A DNA stretch of 64,000 nt from Candidatus Methylomirabilis sp. (GTDB lineage Bacteria; Methylomirabilota; Methylomirabilia; Methylomirabilales; Methylomirabilaceae): assembly GCF_028716865.1 (NCBI RefSeq), contig NZ_JAQUOY010000005.1, positions 1-64,000 of the forward strand, read 5' to 3'. A program made the translations under genes and the position numbers. Shown in pieces: positions 26,537 to 36,193 of the stretch (its first letter is position 1; each line of letters starts with the position of its first letter). A model generated the notes under the pieces. The model saw only the letters and a program-made list of their open reading frames with translations, searched no databases and was not told the origin of the DNA.

Positions 26537-27289
26537 TTACGTTCGCAACCCGCCATCGATCGTAATTATCTGACCTGTAATATAGCTTGCCGCTTTTGAA
26601 ACCAGAAACGAAACCAGGGCAGCCACCTCCGCCGGATCCCCGAACCGACCCATAGGGATCTGGCTGAGGTAGGTCCTCCTGCGATCCTCAGACAGGACCG
26701 CGGTCATCTCGGTTTCGATGAATCCTGGAGCCACCGCATTCACCGTGATCGACCTGGAGGCAACCTCCCTGGCGACAGCCTTGGTGAAACCGATCAGGCC
26801 CGCCTTCGCTGCGGAGTAGTTAGCCTGTCCAGGAATCCCCATCGTCCCTGCAACCGAGCTGATATTCACGATTCGACCGCTCTGTGCCCTGAGCATTGGT
26901 CGAAGTGCCGCTCGGGTCGTAAAAAATGCTCCCTTCAGGTTGACGTCCAGGACCGTATCCCAGTCCTCCTCCTTCATCCGGATCAGGAGCCCGTCCCTGG
27001 TGATGCCGGCGTTATTGACCAGAATATCAAGACGACCGAAACGCTTGATGCTGGCCTGAATCAACCCCTCAGCGTCCGACTCCCGCGAAATGTCCGCGGC
27101 CACTGCCGCCCCGGTCGCCCCGACCGCCTCGATCTCGGCAACTACCCCCTCGGCTGTCTCCAGGTTTCTCCCGCAGATGGCCACATTTGCACCCTCCGCC
27201 GCAAGCTTCAGCGCAATTGCCCGCCCAATCCCACGCGAGCCACCGGTGACGATAGCTACCTTCCCTTTAAGTTCGATCGTTGTTCCCAT
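26537..27289 (-). CDS. fabG: 3-Oxoacyl-[acyl-carrier-protein] reductase
   Basis: NADPH-dependent short-chain dehydrogenase of fatty-acid elongation. The 250-residue protein shows the nucleotide loop VTGGSRGIGRAIA, LVNNAGITRDGLL, the catalytic Ser-Tyr-Lys in NISSVAGTMGIPGQANYSAAKAG, and the C-terminal SYITGQIITIDGG. It starts five bases after the fabD stop. Confidence 0.96.
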   Translation of the reverse strand: MGTTIELKGKVAIVTGGSRGIGRAIALKLAAEGANVAICGRNLETAEGVVAEIEAVGATGAAVAADISRESDAEGLIQASIKRFGRLDILVNNAGITRDGLLIRMKEEDWDTVLDVNLKGAFFTTRAALRPMLRAQSGRIVNISSVAGTMGIPGQANYSAAKAGLIGFTKAVAREVASRSITVNAVAPGFIETEMTAVLSEDRRRTYLSQIPMGRFGDPAEVAALVSFLVSKAASYITGQIITIDGGLRT

Positions 27290-27294
27290 CGGGA

Positions 27295-28236
27295 TTAGAA
27301 AAGTGCCTTCGCCTGATTGATCGCAACCTGCAACGAACTCAGATCCTCTGCATAGAGCGCGGTCACCTCAGGGGCAATCCGCTTGATCAGCCCGGTAAGC
27401 ACCTTTCCCGGACCAAGCTCCAGGAAAAGGGTGACGCCTTCTTTCACCAGCTTTCGCACCACATCCTCCCACCGCACCGGACTGGTGACCTGGCGGACGA
27501 GACTTCCGGCGATCTCTTCCCTGCTCATCAGGAACTCGGCGTCGACATTGTTGACCAACGGGACCAACGGGTCGGCAATCGGAACCGCTTGAAGCACAGC
27601 GGCCAATCGCTTGCCTGCCGGCCCCATCAAGGAACAGTGAAAGGGTGCACTCACCTGCAAGCGCACGGCTCGCTTGGCGCCACGTTGTTTGGCCAACTCG
27701 ATGGCATGCTCGACCGCCTTCGTCTCTCCTGCAATCACTACCTGACCGGGGCCATTGAGATTAGCAACCTCGACGACCCCATGGCTGGCAGCCTCGCCAC
27801 ACACCGTATAGACGCTCTCCTTGTCGAGACCTAAAATGGCCGCCATAGCGCCGGCGCCAGGGACCACCGCCTCCTGCATGAACTCGCCTCTCTTTCTCAC
27901 CACGCGAATCGCATCTTCAAATGCGAGGCTACCGGCCGCCACGAGTGCCGAATATTCACCAAGCGAATGACCGGCCACATAGTCAAACTTAACTCCCTCA
28001 CACTGAAGCGCAGCAAAGGCGGCCATACTGACCGCCATGATCGCCGGCTGTGCATTCGCAGTAAGCGTGAGCAACTCATCGGGGCCCTCGAAGCAGAGGC
28101 GAGCCAAGTCGATTCCCAGAGACTCGCTCCCCTTTTCGAAAAACCGACGGGCTTCAGGGACCTGCGCCCAAAAATCTCGCCCCATGCCAATCCGTTGCGA
28201 ACCCTGACCGGGAAAAACCAGCGCGAGCGCATTCAT
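27295..28236 (-). CDS. fabD: Malonyl-CoA:acyl-carrier-protein transacylase
   Basis: FabD moves malonyl groups from coenzyme A to ACP. The 313-residue protein begins ALVFPGQGSQRIGMG and has the nucleophile serine in VAGHSLGEYSALVAAG, an arginine-containing RKRGEFMQEAV segment and the catalytic histidine in SAPFHCSLMGPA. It lies between fabH and fabG. Confidence 0.96.
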   Translation of the reverse strand: MNALALVFPGQGSQRIGMGRDFWAQVPEARRFFEKGSESLGIDLARLCFEGPDELLTLTANAQPAIMAVSMAAFAALQCEGVKFDYVAGHSLGEYSALVAAGSLAFEDAIRVVRKRGEFMQEAVVPGAGAMAAILGLDKESVYTVCGEAASHGVVEVANLNGPGQVVIAGETKAVEHAIELAKQRGAKRAVRLQVSAPFHCSLMGPAGKRLAAVLQAVPIADPLVPLVNNVDAEFLMSREEIAGSLVRQVTSPVRWEDVVRKLVKEGVTLFLELGPGKVLTGLIKRIAPEVTALYAEDLSSLQVAINQAKALF

Positions 28237-28256
28237 CAGGCGTCAGACGCGCACGC

Positions 28257-29243
28257 TCACCATCGGATGAGCGCCGATCCCCAGGTGATCCCGCCCCCGA
28301 AGGCCGTCAGCAACAGCAAATCACCACATTTGAGTCGTCCTGTCCGGACGGCTTCATCCATGGCAATGGGGATAGAAGCGGCAGAGGTATTCCCATAGCG
28401 GTCAATATTCATGAAGATCCGCTCCCGCGGAAGACCCAGCCGCTCAGCCACCGCATAGATGATTCTGGCGTTGGCCTGATGCGAAATAAAGAGATCAATG
28501 TCAGAAACTTCTGCCCCGTTGGCCTTCAGCGCGGCTATAGCGGCATCTTCCATCGACCGGACTGCCGTCTTGAACACCTCGTTTCCGTTGGGCATCCGGA
28601 TCGTAATCAGCTTCTCGTCAATGACCTTTTGGCAAGCAGGCAGTCGTGATCCCCCCCCCGGAATAATCAGATGTTTCCCCTTTGATCCGTCTGAATAGAG
28701 ATGCGTGGAGAGGATGCAGGGATCAGCGGTTGTTCGCTGGAGGAGCACCGCTCCCGCCCCATCGCCAAAGAGAACACAGGTACCTCGATCGCTCCAGTCA
28801 ACTACCTTGGAGAGGGTGTCGGCCCCTATCACCAGGATGTTTCGCATGAGACCTGCCCGCAAATAGGCATCGGCGACTGACAGGCCGTAAATAAAGCCGG
28901 TACACGCAGCCAACAGATCGAAGGCCGCCGCGCGCGACGCACCAAGTCGCTCCTGCAGCACACATGCGGTAGAGGGGAAAAACATGTCTGGGGTCACCGT
29001 ATTCACGAGGATCAGGTCCAGGTCATGGGGCTCAACCGCAGCGGCCTCTAGGGCGCGTCGAGCCGCCCCCTCGGCCAGATCCGAGGTTGCCTGGTCGTCG
29101 GAGGCGATTCGCCGCTCCGAGATCCCCGTCCGGGTGACAATCCACTCATCGCTGGTGCTAACCATCTGCTCCAATTCGGCATTGGTGAGGATCCGATCCG
29201 GAACCGAGGCCCCTGTGCCAGCGATCTTGCTACCGTACATCAC
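28257..29243 (-). CDS. fabH: 3-Oxoacyl-[acyl-carrier-protein] synthase III
   Basis: FabH starts fatty-acid synthesis by condensing acetyl-CoA with malonyl-ACP. The 328-residue protein shows the catalytic cysteine in FDLLAACTGFIYGL, histidine in DLFISHQANARI and asparagine in IDRYGNTSAASIP. It follows plsX by 13 bases, as in many bacteria. Confidence 0.96.
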   Translation of the reverse strand: MMYGSKIAGTGASVPDRILTNAELEQMVSTSDEWIVTRTGISERRIASDDQATSDLAEGAARRALEAAAVEPHDLDLILVNTVTPDMFFPSTACVLQERLGASRAAAFDLLAACTGFIYGLSVADAYLRAGLMRNILVIGADTLSKVVDWSDRGTCVLFGDGAGAVLLQRTTADPCILSTHLYSDGSKGKHLIIPGGGSRLPACQKVIDEKLITIRMPNGNEVFKTAVRSMEDAAIAALKANGAEVSDIDLFISHQANARIIYAVAERLGLPRERIFMNIDRYGNTSAASIPIAMDEAVRTGRLKCGDLLLLTAFGGGITWGSALIRW

Positions 29244-29256
29244 ATGCGTCCTCTCG

Positions 29257-30255
29257 CTAACTGACGGCGATCCCTTCTATGATATGTTCGATCACCCTGT
29301 TCTCGACGCATTCGGCGGCCGCCCGGATCGCATTCTTGATGGCCTTGGCGGTCGAGCGGCCGTGGCCGATGATACAGACCCCTCGGACCCCAAGCAGTGG
29401 CGCGCCACCGTACTCCGTGTAGTCAACCAGCTTCTTAAAACGCTTAAATGCGCCTCGAGCCAATAAGGCGCCGGCCATCCCCGCTAACCCCTTCCCCAGT
29501 TCCTCCTTGAGTAAGAGCGTAAAAAACTCCCCGGCGCCTTCAATAATCTTCAAGGCAATGTTTCCGGTGAAGCCATCGCAGACGATGACATCGGCAGTCC
29601 CCATGAGGACCTCACGACCCTCGACGTTCCCGATGAAGTTCAGAGACTGCTCCTCTTCAAGCCCCCTGAAGGCCTCTCGAGTCAGTTCGTTCCCCTTGCT
29701 CTCCTCCTCCCCGATACTCAGGAGACCGACGGTAGGCGATAGCTTCCCCATGATTTGACGCGCATAGACATCCCCCATAATAGCAAACTGCAGGAGATGC
29801 CGCGCTTTACAATCAGCATTAGCGCCGACATCCAACACGAGCGACTGACCTTTGAGCGTTGGAACGATGAGAGCGATGGCAGGACGCTCAACGCCGGGAA
29901 GCGGACCCAAGGTGATCAGCGCGGTGGCCATTACTGCCCCCGTATTCCCGGCGCTGATAAAGGCATCGGCCTCCCCACTCTTCACCAACTCCAGGCCGAC
30001 CCGGATTGACGACTGCTTCTTCTTTCGCAAGGCGGCAGAGGGGGACTCTTGCATCCCGACCGTCTCGGGGGCGTGTCGGATCGCAATGCTAAGACCGTTC
30101 GTGGCGTGCTGCTTCAGTCTCTGACTGATTTCATCTTCGTTCCCGACCAGCAGCACGGAAAGGTTAAACTCACGGGCGGCAGCTACTGCGCCCTCAACGG
30201 TGACGATGGGGCCTTGGTCGCCGCCCATTGCGTCAAGGGCTATACGAGTTCCCAT
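29257..30255 (-). CDS. plsX: Phosphate acyltransferase PlsX
   Basis: PlsX makes acyl-phosphate from acyl-ACP for phospholipid synthesis. The 332-residue protein begins RIALDAMGGDQGP and contains SAGNTGAVMATALITLG, LVLDVGANADCKARHLLQFA, SIGEEESKGNELT and VCDGFTGNIALKIIEG. The rpmF-plsX-fabH order is conserved widely. Confidence 0.96.
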   Translation of the reverse strand: MGTRIALDAMGGDQGPIVTVEGAVAAAREFNLSVLLVGNEDEISQRLKQHATNGLSIAIRHAPETVGMQESPSAALRKKKQSSIRVGLELVKSGEADAFISAGNTGAVMATALITLGPLPGVERPAIALIVPTLKGQSLVLDVGANADCKARHLLQFAIMGDVYARQIMGKLSPTVGLLSIGEEESKGNELTREAFRGLEEEQSLNFIGNVEGREVLMGTADVIVCDGFTGNIALKIIEGAGEFFTLLLKEELGKGLAGMAGALLARGAFKRFKKLVDYTEYGGAPLLGVRGVCIIGHGRSTAKAIKNAIRAAAECVENRVIEHIIEGIAVS

Positions 30256-30282
30256 ACCTGTTTGCCCATCGGGAGCGGGAGG

Positions 30283-30465
30283 CTAGACTTCCTCCCGCTT
30301 CACAACCTCCCGGCCCCGATAATAGCCACAAGCGGAACAGGCACGATGAGGCAACTTCCGCTCATGGCAGTTGGGGCACTCACTAAGCGCAGGCGTGGAG
30401 AGGGCGTCATGGGAGCGCCGTTTTCGTGTCCGGGCATTGCTGTGACGACGTTTCGGAAGGGGCAT
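30283..30465 (-). CDS. rpmF: 50S ribosomal protein L32
   Basis: A 60-residue ribosomal protein. It has the basic start PLPKRRHSNARTRKRRSHDAL and a four-cysteine zinc ribbon (CPNC then CSACGYYRGREV). The gene lies between yceD (DUF177) and plsX. Confidence 0.96.
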   Translation of the reverse strand: MPLPKRRHSNARTRKRRSHDALSTPALSECPNCHERKLPHRACSACGYYRGREVVKREEV

Positions 30466-30490
30466 CGTTCATCCTCCTGGAGTTCAGTGG

Positions 30491-31000
30491 CTAGGATAAA
30501 TGTTGAAGGGGAAGAAGCCTTGGATCGTTTTCCTGAACGCGGCACTGGCACGAGCTCTCGTTCAGGTTGATTCCACAACGGGGACATAGGCCGCGGCACT
30601 CAGCCCGGCACAGAGGCTGAAGCGGCAGGTTCAGCAAGACATTCTCGCGCAACAGCCGAGACAGATCAAGACGATCACCTTGCATCACATCGACATCCAT
30701 CTCAGCAGCGCTGAGTTCGCTCTCCTCGGCGCGAAAGGCTTCGCTGGCTCCGGCATACAGAATCGTAAACTGATCAGAGACGGGAACAGAAACCGGCTCG
30801 GAGCATCGGCTGCACATCACGACTGCCGTTGTCGTGAAGGTGCCGTTCGCGAGGACGCCGTTGCCCTTTCGCTCCAGATGGAATACGGCCTCAACCGGGG
30901 CGAGTGAAAGCCATAATCCTTCAACTCCCTCCCAGCGAGGTTCTTCATGCACTTCAAGATCTAACCCTTCTGGAGGAATCTGTGATCGATCCACCAGCAT
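30491..31000 (-). CDS. yceD: DUF177 (YceD) family protein
   Basis: A 169-residue protein of the family that nearly always precedes rpmF. In plants and bacteria relatives have been linked to 23S rRNA maturation. Recognisable parts are VMCSRCSEPVSVPV in the middle and LCRAECRGLCPRCGINLN near the C-terminus, which may form a zinc site. Spacing to rpmF is 25 bases. Confidence 0.9.
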   Translation of the reverse strand: MLVDRSQIPPEGLDLEVHEEPRWEGVEGLWLSLAPVEAVFHLERKGNGVLANGTFTTTAVVMCSRCSEPVSVPVSDQFTILYAGASEAFRAEESELSAAEMDVDVMQGDRLDLSRLLRENVLLNLPLQPLCRAECRGLCPRCGINLNESSCQCRVQENDPRLLPLQHLS

Positions 31001-31090
31001 GGCAAATACTCCCTCAAAGCCAGTCGCATTTTACAAGGGGAGCACTTCCAAGTCAAGGAATTTCCCGACAGAATAGCCGTCGATTCCAGT

Positions 31091-31537
31091 TCACGCCAAC
31101 AATGTTTCCCCCCTCCCGACCACGGGAAGAATCTCCAATCGACAGAAAAAGTACGGGATTTCAACGGCCGCTGATGCCGCCGAGTCGGAGCCGTGCACAA
31201 CGTTCTTCTCAATGCTGGCGGCAAAGTTTCGCCGCAATGTCCCCTCGGCGGCTTTGAGCGGATCAGTAGCGCCCATCAGCGTCCGAACGCGTCGTATCGC
31301 CTCTTCCCCCTCGAGGACCATCGCCACACAAGGACCAGAAGTCATGAAACGCGTCAGGCTGTCAAAGAATGGCTGGTGCTGATGCACCTGATAGAACCCC
31401 TCAGCCTCTTTCTGCTCCAGCCATACCATCTTCAGCCCACAGACCACCAGCCCTTCCGCCTCAAATCGTCGGATCACCTCACCGATAAGACCCCTCGCTA
31501 CAGCATCCGGTTTTACAATAGCTAAGGTCTGTTCCAT
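31091..31537 (-). CDS. ndk: Nucleoside diphosphate kinase
   Basis: Ndk balances nucleoside triphosphates through a phosphohistidine intermediate. The 148-residue protein begins QTLAIVKPDAVARGLIGEV and has GATDPLKAAEGTLRRNF with the active histidine in NVVHGSDSAASA. It lies downstream of sucC-sucD and upstream of yceD. Confidence 0.96.
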   Translation of the reverse strand: MEQTLAIVKPDAVARGLIGEVIRRFEAEGLVVCGLKMVWLEQKEAEGFYQVHQHQPFFDSLTRFMTSGPCVAMVLEGEEAIRRVRTLMGATDPLKAAEGTLRRNFAASIEKNVVHGSDSAASAAVEIPYFFCRLEILPVVGRGETLLA

Positions 31538-31555
31538 GCTTTCACTCCTTGGTTA

Positions 31556-31575
31556 AAAGCTGTCAGCCATCAGCT
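31556..31575. repeat. CTGACAGCT-type repeat at the sucD end
   Basis: Plus-strand AGCTGTCAGCCATCAGCT occurs here and again at the end of sucC (32450-32470). The sucD stop codon lies inside the repeat (AGC TGA TGG on the minus strand). Confidence 0.7.
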
Positions 31576-32439
31576 GAGGGCTTCTTTTACAGCGACTCCG
31601 ATCTCCGCCGGGCTTTGCACCATTGCGATACCGGCGCGCCGCATGGCAGAGATCTTCTCTGTTGCCGTTCCTTTCCCGCCAGAGATGATCGCCCCCGCAT
31701 GGCCCATGCGTCGCTCGGCAGGGGCGGCAAGCCCAGCGATGTACCCGATAACCGGTTTAGACACGTGACGCTCAACGAATGCTGCCGCCTCCTCTTCAGC
31801 AATACCCCCGATTTCGCCGATTATAAGAATCGCCTCGGTCGCCGCATCGCTTTCAAACAGCGCCAGGCAATCGACGAAGGTGGTACCGATAATCGGATCC
31901 CCACCGATCCCGATGCAGGTGGACTGGCCAAGATCCAGACGCGTAAGCTGATTCACCGCCTCATAGGTCAGCGTACCACTCCTTGAGATCACACCGATCT
32001 GCCCACGCTTGTGGATGTGTCCGGGCATGATCCCGACCTTGGCCTTGCCAGGAGAGATAATCCCTGGACAGTTCGGGCCAATCAAGCGAGTTCGAGACCC
32101 ATGGAGGACGCGGGCCACCCGCACCATATCCAAGATCGGGATCCCCTCCGTAATACACACTACCAGCGGGACCTCCCCATCGATCGCCTCCAGAATAGCA
32201 TCGGCGGCAAAGGCAGCCGGGACAAAGATCAAGGCGGTATTGGCACCCTCCTTATCTACGGCCTCTCGCACTGTGTCAAAAACTGGAATCCCCTCGTGAC
32301 GTACCCCTCCTTTACCTGGGGTGACACCTGCAACCACGCTGGTTCCGTAGTCACGGCACGCCAGGGCGTGAAAGGTGCCTTCCTTCCCGGTAATGCCCTG
32401 CACCACCACGCGAGTATTCTTATCTACCAGAATGCTCAT
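31570..32439 (-). CDS. sucD: Succinate-CoA ligase, alpha subunit
   Basis: SucD binds coenzyme A and carries the phosphohistidine of succinyl-CoA synthetase in the TCA cycle. The 289-residue protein shows [23 protein letters not shown]-like [41 protein letters not shown] and the active-site [14 protein letters not shown]. It follows sucC by 21 bases, a gap filled by a dispersed repeat, and its own stop codon lies in another copy. Confidence 0.96.
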   Translation of the reverse strand: MSILVDKNTRVVVQGITGKEGTFHALACRDYGTSVVAGVTPGKGGVRHEGIPVFDTVREAVDKEGANTALIFVPAAFAADAILEAIDGEVPLVVCITEGIPILDMVRVARVLHGSRTRLIGPNCPGIISPGKAKVGIMPGHIHKRGQIGVISRSGTLTYEAVNQLTRLDLGQSTCIGIGGDPIIGTTFVDCLALFESDAATEAILIIGEIGGIAEEEAAAFVERHVSKPVIGYIAGLAAPAERRMGHAGAIISGGKGTATEKISAMRRAGIAMVQSPAEIGVAVKEALS

Positions 32440-32449
32440 GGTTTTTAAA

Positions 32450-32472
32450 GCTGTCAGCCATCAGCTTTCAGC
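32450..32472. repeat. CTGACAGCT-type repeat at the sucC end
   Basis: AGCTGTCAGCCATCAGCT matches the copy at 31556-31575. The sucC stop codon is the TGA inside it, so the repeat supplies the last codons of sucC. Confidence 0.7.
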
Positions 32473-33636
32473 CTTTTGTTGTCTGGCGGCCTTTACCGCC
32501 TTTTCCGCCGCTTCCTGCATCCCATCCGCCGTAATGAACTTTAAGCCGGACTCAACAAGCATGCGCTTGCCTTGGTCCACATTGGTCCCTTCCATCCGGA
32601 CCACGATCGGCAATGTCACCTGGAGGGAACGAACCGCATGAATTACTCCCTCCGCTAACCGGTCACACCTGAGGATCCCCCCGAAGATGTTGATAAGCAC
32701 TACGTTCACAGACTGATCCGAGATCAGGATGCGAAACGCATGCTGGATCTGCTCGGCGCTGGCGCCTCCGCCGACGTCGAGAAAGTTGGCCGGCTCACCG
32801 CCGACCAGCTTGACCAAATCCATAGTCGCCATGGCCAAGCCGGCACCGTTGACCATGCATCCCACGGTACCATCCAGCTTGATGTAGTTCAGCCCGAACC
32901 TTGAGGCCTCAACTTCGAGAGGTAACTCCTCGTCCAGATCGCGGAGTTCCGCCAGATCAGAGTGACGAAAAAGGGCATTGTCATCGATATTCAGCTTGGC
33001 ATCCAGGGCCAAGAGACGACCCTCAGCAGTGACCACCAGGGGATTGATCTCGACCAACGAACAGTCTTTCTCCTGAAAGAGTCGATACATGGCCGGAAAT
33101 AGCTTGGCGGCTAAATTCTTCACCGGCTGCTGCAGCGCGAACGCCAAAGCAAGCCGACGGATGTGGAAGGGCTGAAGCTGCGTGGCCGGATCCACTGCAA
33201 CCCGAACAATCCTCTCCGGATAGTTCGCCGCGATCTCCTCAATCTCAACTCCGCCGGTTCCGCTGGCCATGATCACGGGCCCTGCCGCCCTGCGATCCAG
33301 GACGATCCCAGCATAGAGCTCGCGACCGACGGTTACCTGTTCCTCCACCAGAATCCTCTTGACCACCCTCCCTTCAGGGCCGGTCTGATGAGTAACCAGA
33401 CGGGAGCCAATGAGCCGCTTCGCCGCAGCCTCTGCCTCCTGCGGTGAAGATACCGGCACGACCCCACCAGCCTTGCCACGACCGCCTGCGTGAATCTGGG
33501 CCTTCAGCACAGCGGTACCGCCAAGCCGCTCGACAGCACGCCCCGCCTCTACGGGCGTCGTGACCACCTCCCCCTTTGGAACGGGCACCCCGTAGACGCC
33601 AAGAATCGCCTTCGCCTGAAACTCATGGATCTTCAT
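32461..33636 (-). CDS. sucC: Succinate-CoA ligase, beta subunit
   Basis: ATP-grasp subunit that binds nucleotide and succinate. The 391-residue protein begins MKIHEFQAKAILGVYGVPVP and has KAQIHAGGRGKAGGV, LVEINPLVVTAEG, DAKLNIDDNALFRH, DGTVGCMVNGAGLAMATMD and FLDVGGGASAEQI. The last residues KAES come from an inserted repeat. Confidence 0.96.
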   Translation of the reverse strand: MKIHEFQAKAILGVYGVPVPKGEVVTTPVEAGRAVERLGGTAVLKAQIHAGGRGKAGGVVPVSSPQEAEAAAKRLIGSRLVTHQTGPEGRVVKRILVEEQVTVGRELYAGIVLDRRAAGPVIMASGTGGVEIEEIAANYPERIVRVAVDPATQLQPFHIRRLALAFALQQPVKNLAAKLFPAMYRLFQEKDCSLVEINPLVVTAEGRLLALDAKLNIDDNALFRHSDLAELRDLDEELPLEVEASRFGLNYIKLDGTVGCMVNGAGLAMATMDLVKLVGGEPANFLDVGGGASAEQIQHAFRILISDQSVNVVLINIFGGILRCDRLAEGVIHAVRSLQVTLPIVVRMEGTNVDQGKRMLVESGLKFITADGMQEAAEKAVKAARQQKAES

Positions 33637-34061
33637 GGTTTAGCTTCGATGCAACCCCTTGAGGTGGGGATCGGATTCCTTTCTCGAATATGGAAAGCCC
33701 TGAATCTTAACCTTCTATTGGTCTGGTGGGATCGCTGGCGCAGCTCCCCATCCCACAAGACAAAAAAGTGAGCAGGTTGTCCTTTGAGAGGCTGAATCGG
33801 TATCATGGTATCAACACCCTTGTCAAGCCCAAATAGATTCTCGGAAGTAACTGAAGATTCCGCCTCAACCTCCCGTCGTGAAAATCGCAACGCCACCCAC
33901 GCAGACGGCTCCTTGGGAGTAATTCCATAGCTACGCACAGTTCTTGGCGTGTTGGCAGAGTGTCAGTAGATTCTGTCAAAGTCGGATTCCACCCGACAGA
34001 GGTCAAAAGGATCGCTCCGAGAGGGACAGAAGTGGCGGCAGACTGAGCTTGAAGATGCGCT
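33637..34061. other. Intergenic stretch upstream of sucC, no gene supported
   Basis: About 425 bases without a convincing gene. A minus-strand frame of 101 codons (33633-33938) lacks a recognisable pattern and overlaps sucC's start. A TTGACA on the minus strand at 33826-33821 could be a -35 box for sucCD, but the matching -10 is poor. Confidence 0.4.
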
Positions 34062-34712
34062 TCAGACGCCTCGACTGAGTGGCGTGGTGCGCGAATACAT
34101 ATCGAGAGGATTCGAAACCTGAATCACTTCACGTGAGGGGAGGATCAGGCAGGTCAGCTTGTTACCATAGACACAGGCTGTATCGATACCGATCCGGTCG
34201 TCGTCCATTAGAACTTCTCGCATTGGCGTATGGCCGAAAACAACTGTTTTAGGGTACCGACCTGAATACGCGTAGAACTCCTCGCGAATCCAGAGGAGGT
34301 CGCTTTCGTCTTGCTCCTGCACCGGAATTCCAGGCCTGATGCCGGCATGGACAAAGAGATAGTCCTGCGTCTCATGGTACGGTCTTAAGCGTTCCAGGAA
34401 TGCCAGGTGGGCGGCAGGGATCCGGCTGAGCCCACCGTAGCTCTCTACCGTCGCAATCCCGCCGTTATATAGAAACAGCGCCCGCTCTTTTCCCTGAAGA
34501 AAATCAAGAAACATACGCTCATGATTGCCCATGAGGAAGGTGTACCGTCCACGAAGGGTCAGCAGATAATCAATGACCCCCTTTGAATCCGGTCCCCGAT
34601 CAACGTAATCTCCCAGGAAGACCAGTTCGTCCGCCTCGGACAGACGGAGCTGAGCGATGAGGCGGCGCAACGGCTCCAGACACCCGTGAATATCGCCGAT
34701 GACATAGATCAT
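34062..34712 (-). CDS. Calcineurin-type serine/threonine protein phosphatase or related metallophosphoesterase
   Basis: A 216-residue PPP-family metallophosphoesterase. All metal and phosphate motifs are present: GDIHGC near residue 6, GDYVDRGPDSKGVID, GNHERMFL, FVHAGIRPG and VFGHTPM. Similar proteins are PrpA/PphA phosphatases and the short ApaH relatives, so the substrate may be phosphoprotein or a dinucleotide. It stands alone between sucC and a MITE-like element. Confidence 0.9.
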   Translation of the reverse strand: MIYVIGDIHGCLEPLRRLIAQLRLSEADELVFLGDYVDRGPDSKGVIDYLLTLRGRYTFLMGNHERMFLDFLQGKERALFLYNGGIATVESYGGLSRIPAAHLAFLERLRPYHETQDYLFVHAGIRPGIPVQEQDESDLLWIREEFYAYSGRYPKTVVFGHTPMREVLMDDDRIGIDTACVYGNKLTCLILPSREVIQVSNPLDMYSRTTPLSRGV

Positions 34713-34714
34713 GT

Positions 34715-34967
34715 GTAACTACTGTAGAGAGATTAAAAACTGAAGGCTTTTAGAGGTAAGGCAGTGATCATGCAAAACTTCTGGCATTTGAGTTGGCGCT
34801 GATGAAGTCGCAATTTGTCGAAGCGTTTGGGCTTCTTGCCCACTGAGAAGTCCTCTCTGGTAGAGCCAAAGATCGTCGAAACCAAAAAGGTCTTGAATAG
34901 CTTGATTCGTTCCTTGCAAGATAATGTATAGCCTTCAGTCTTCAGTCTAAACGCCTAGGGTAGTTAC
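34715..34967. mobile_element. MITE-like element, long copy (about 253 bp)
   Basis: The left end reads GTAACTAC … AAACTGAAGGCT and the right end, read inward on the other strand, GTAACTACCC … GACTGAAGACTGAAGGCT. These inverted ends match those of elements at 39253-39414 and 54785-54946. A 66-codon minus frame inside (34719-34919) has no known relatives that I recognise. It starts three bases after the phosphatase gene. Confidence 0.5.
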
Positions 34968-35065
34968 GATCATGTCTCAACGCCTACCAGTGAACAGTCT
35001 CCGAGTGGCATTCTGTTGAATCTGGGGCTGAGTGGCTGATTGCTGATCGCTGAGGGCTGGGTACA
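34968..35065. other. Short gap with simple repeats
   Basis: About 100 bases with a GCTGATTGCTGATCGCTGAG run near 35037 that resembles the repeat at the cdaA end. No gene is seen. Confidence 0.4.
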
Positions 35066-35311
35066 CTATTTATGGCCGATGGTGTCCAGGACGCGAGCAA
35101 TCTCTTCCTTGACGTGAGTGTTGATCTTGAGCCGCGCGAGAATATCCGGATGGTGTTCAGCCAGGTATTGAATCATGGCGATTCCGTCGAGCGAGGAGCC
35201 GTGTGGCTGGCTGTCGAGAATCCAGTCGCTGAGGGCATCCTTATGCGACCGGCGTGTACTCGGATCAGAATACAAGATATCTAAGATGTCCTGAGCCAAT
35301 GACTTGCGCAT
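35066..35311 (-). CDS. Hypothetical protein (81 aa)
   Basis: An 81-residue soluble, mostly helical protein (RKSLAQDILDILYSDPSTRR, then MIQYLAEHHPDILARLKI). I do not recognise a family. The composition looks like real coding sequence and the start is followed by a normal reading frame, but there is no operon partner within 100 bases on either side. Confidence 0.5.
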   Translation of the reverse strand: MRKSLAQDILDILYSDPSTRRSHKDALSDWILDSQPHGSSLDGIAMIQYLAEHHPDILARLKINTHVKEEIARVLDTIGHK

Positions 35312-35416
35312 TACGCCACCTTTATTTTATCCTGAATACTAATTGTAATATAACACCTCCTCATCCACTTCACAAGCAAGAAACCTCACTGGGGCCAGAG
35401 AAAAGATCGCGCCGTA

Positions 35417-36193
35417 TTACAATGGGATGAGCGTCGAATACCAGAGGAATCGCCCCAGAAACTCCCCAATTGCGCCGGTGACAATCGCGATGTAAAAGAA
35501 ACCGGTTGCAGACTGGACGTTTGGGATACGTAAGGTGTCCCAGATGACACACGCTACAACGAACGAGCCAAGAATCCCGACAACCACACGACCAAGAAAC
35601 ACCGCCAGGTATGAGGTCGAGAGAAGCTCGATCCTGGCCACGGCATCGGCCCCGCCAAACAGGTAGAGCGATCCAAGAGTCACGAGCAACAACAGGCCCT
35701 GCAGCGCGGTGGATAGTATAAAGAGAATGGCCAGGCGGCGGATCAACGCCACTGGTAGCTTAGGGTCTCTGAGATAGTGGTGCCCGAGTAACATGCCGAT
35801 CAAGGCTGAGCCCAGGAGAAGAGCTGACGCAAGGGTGGTGACGATCTGGGCGGCTATCTCAGGCAAGGTTGGCAATTCTTTTGTAAGTAATAGTGGTAGG
35901 ATAGAGATCTCTCCCGCTCCAACCAGCAGGCTCAACCACAGCATCCGCCTCGGCCATCGCCCATCCGGAATCCAGAGTGATCCCGTATAGAACAGGAGCA
36001 GAATGAAAAAGATCATTGAAGCCGGTGTTGGGCCGATCCAGATCTCCACGCCAAACACGCTCACCAAGGTCAGGGCGCAGGTCTGAAGAAAGCTCCGCCT
36101 GATCATGGGTGAATGCAGGAGACTCAGGCAGAACAGGCTTCCGACTGCCAGTTCTTGTACCGCCTGAAAGGCTGGGAGGGCAAGATGCGCCAT
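35417..36193 (-). CDS. Polytopic membrane protein of unknown function
   Basis: A 258-residue protein with about seven or eight hydrophobic segments, for example LTLVSVFGVEIWIG, MIFFILLLFYTGSLWI, LLLGSALIGMLLGHHYL, LAILFILSTALQGLLLLV and VVGILGSFVVACVIW. The layout recalls small quinone-reactive membrane anchors such as DmsC or NrfD, but no motif proves this. Its start overlaps the stop of the M24 peptidase gene (TGATG), so the two are probably co-translated. Confidence 0.6.
   Translation of the reverse strand: MAHLALPAFQAVQELAVGSLFCLSLLHSPMIRRSFLQTCALTLVSVFGVEIWIGPTPASMIFFILLLFYTGSLWIPDGRWPRRMLWLSLLVGAGEISILPLLLTKELPTLPEIAAQIVTTLASALLLGSALIGMLLGHHYLRDPKLPVALIRRLAILFILSTALQGLLLLVTLGSLYLFGGADAVARIELLSTSYLAVFLGRVVVGILGSFVVACVIWDTLRIPNVQSATGFFYIAIVTGAIGEFLGRFLWYSTLIPL

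Noticed and set aside
33633-33938. Minus-strand frame of 101 codons upstream of sucC
   Set aside because: It overlaps the sucC start, has no recognisable pattern and no ribosome site; probably non-coding.
34719-34919. 66-codon minus frame inside the long MITE-like element
   Set aside because: No family recognised and the frame ends within the inverted repeats; reported only as part of the element.
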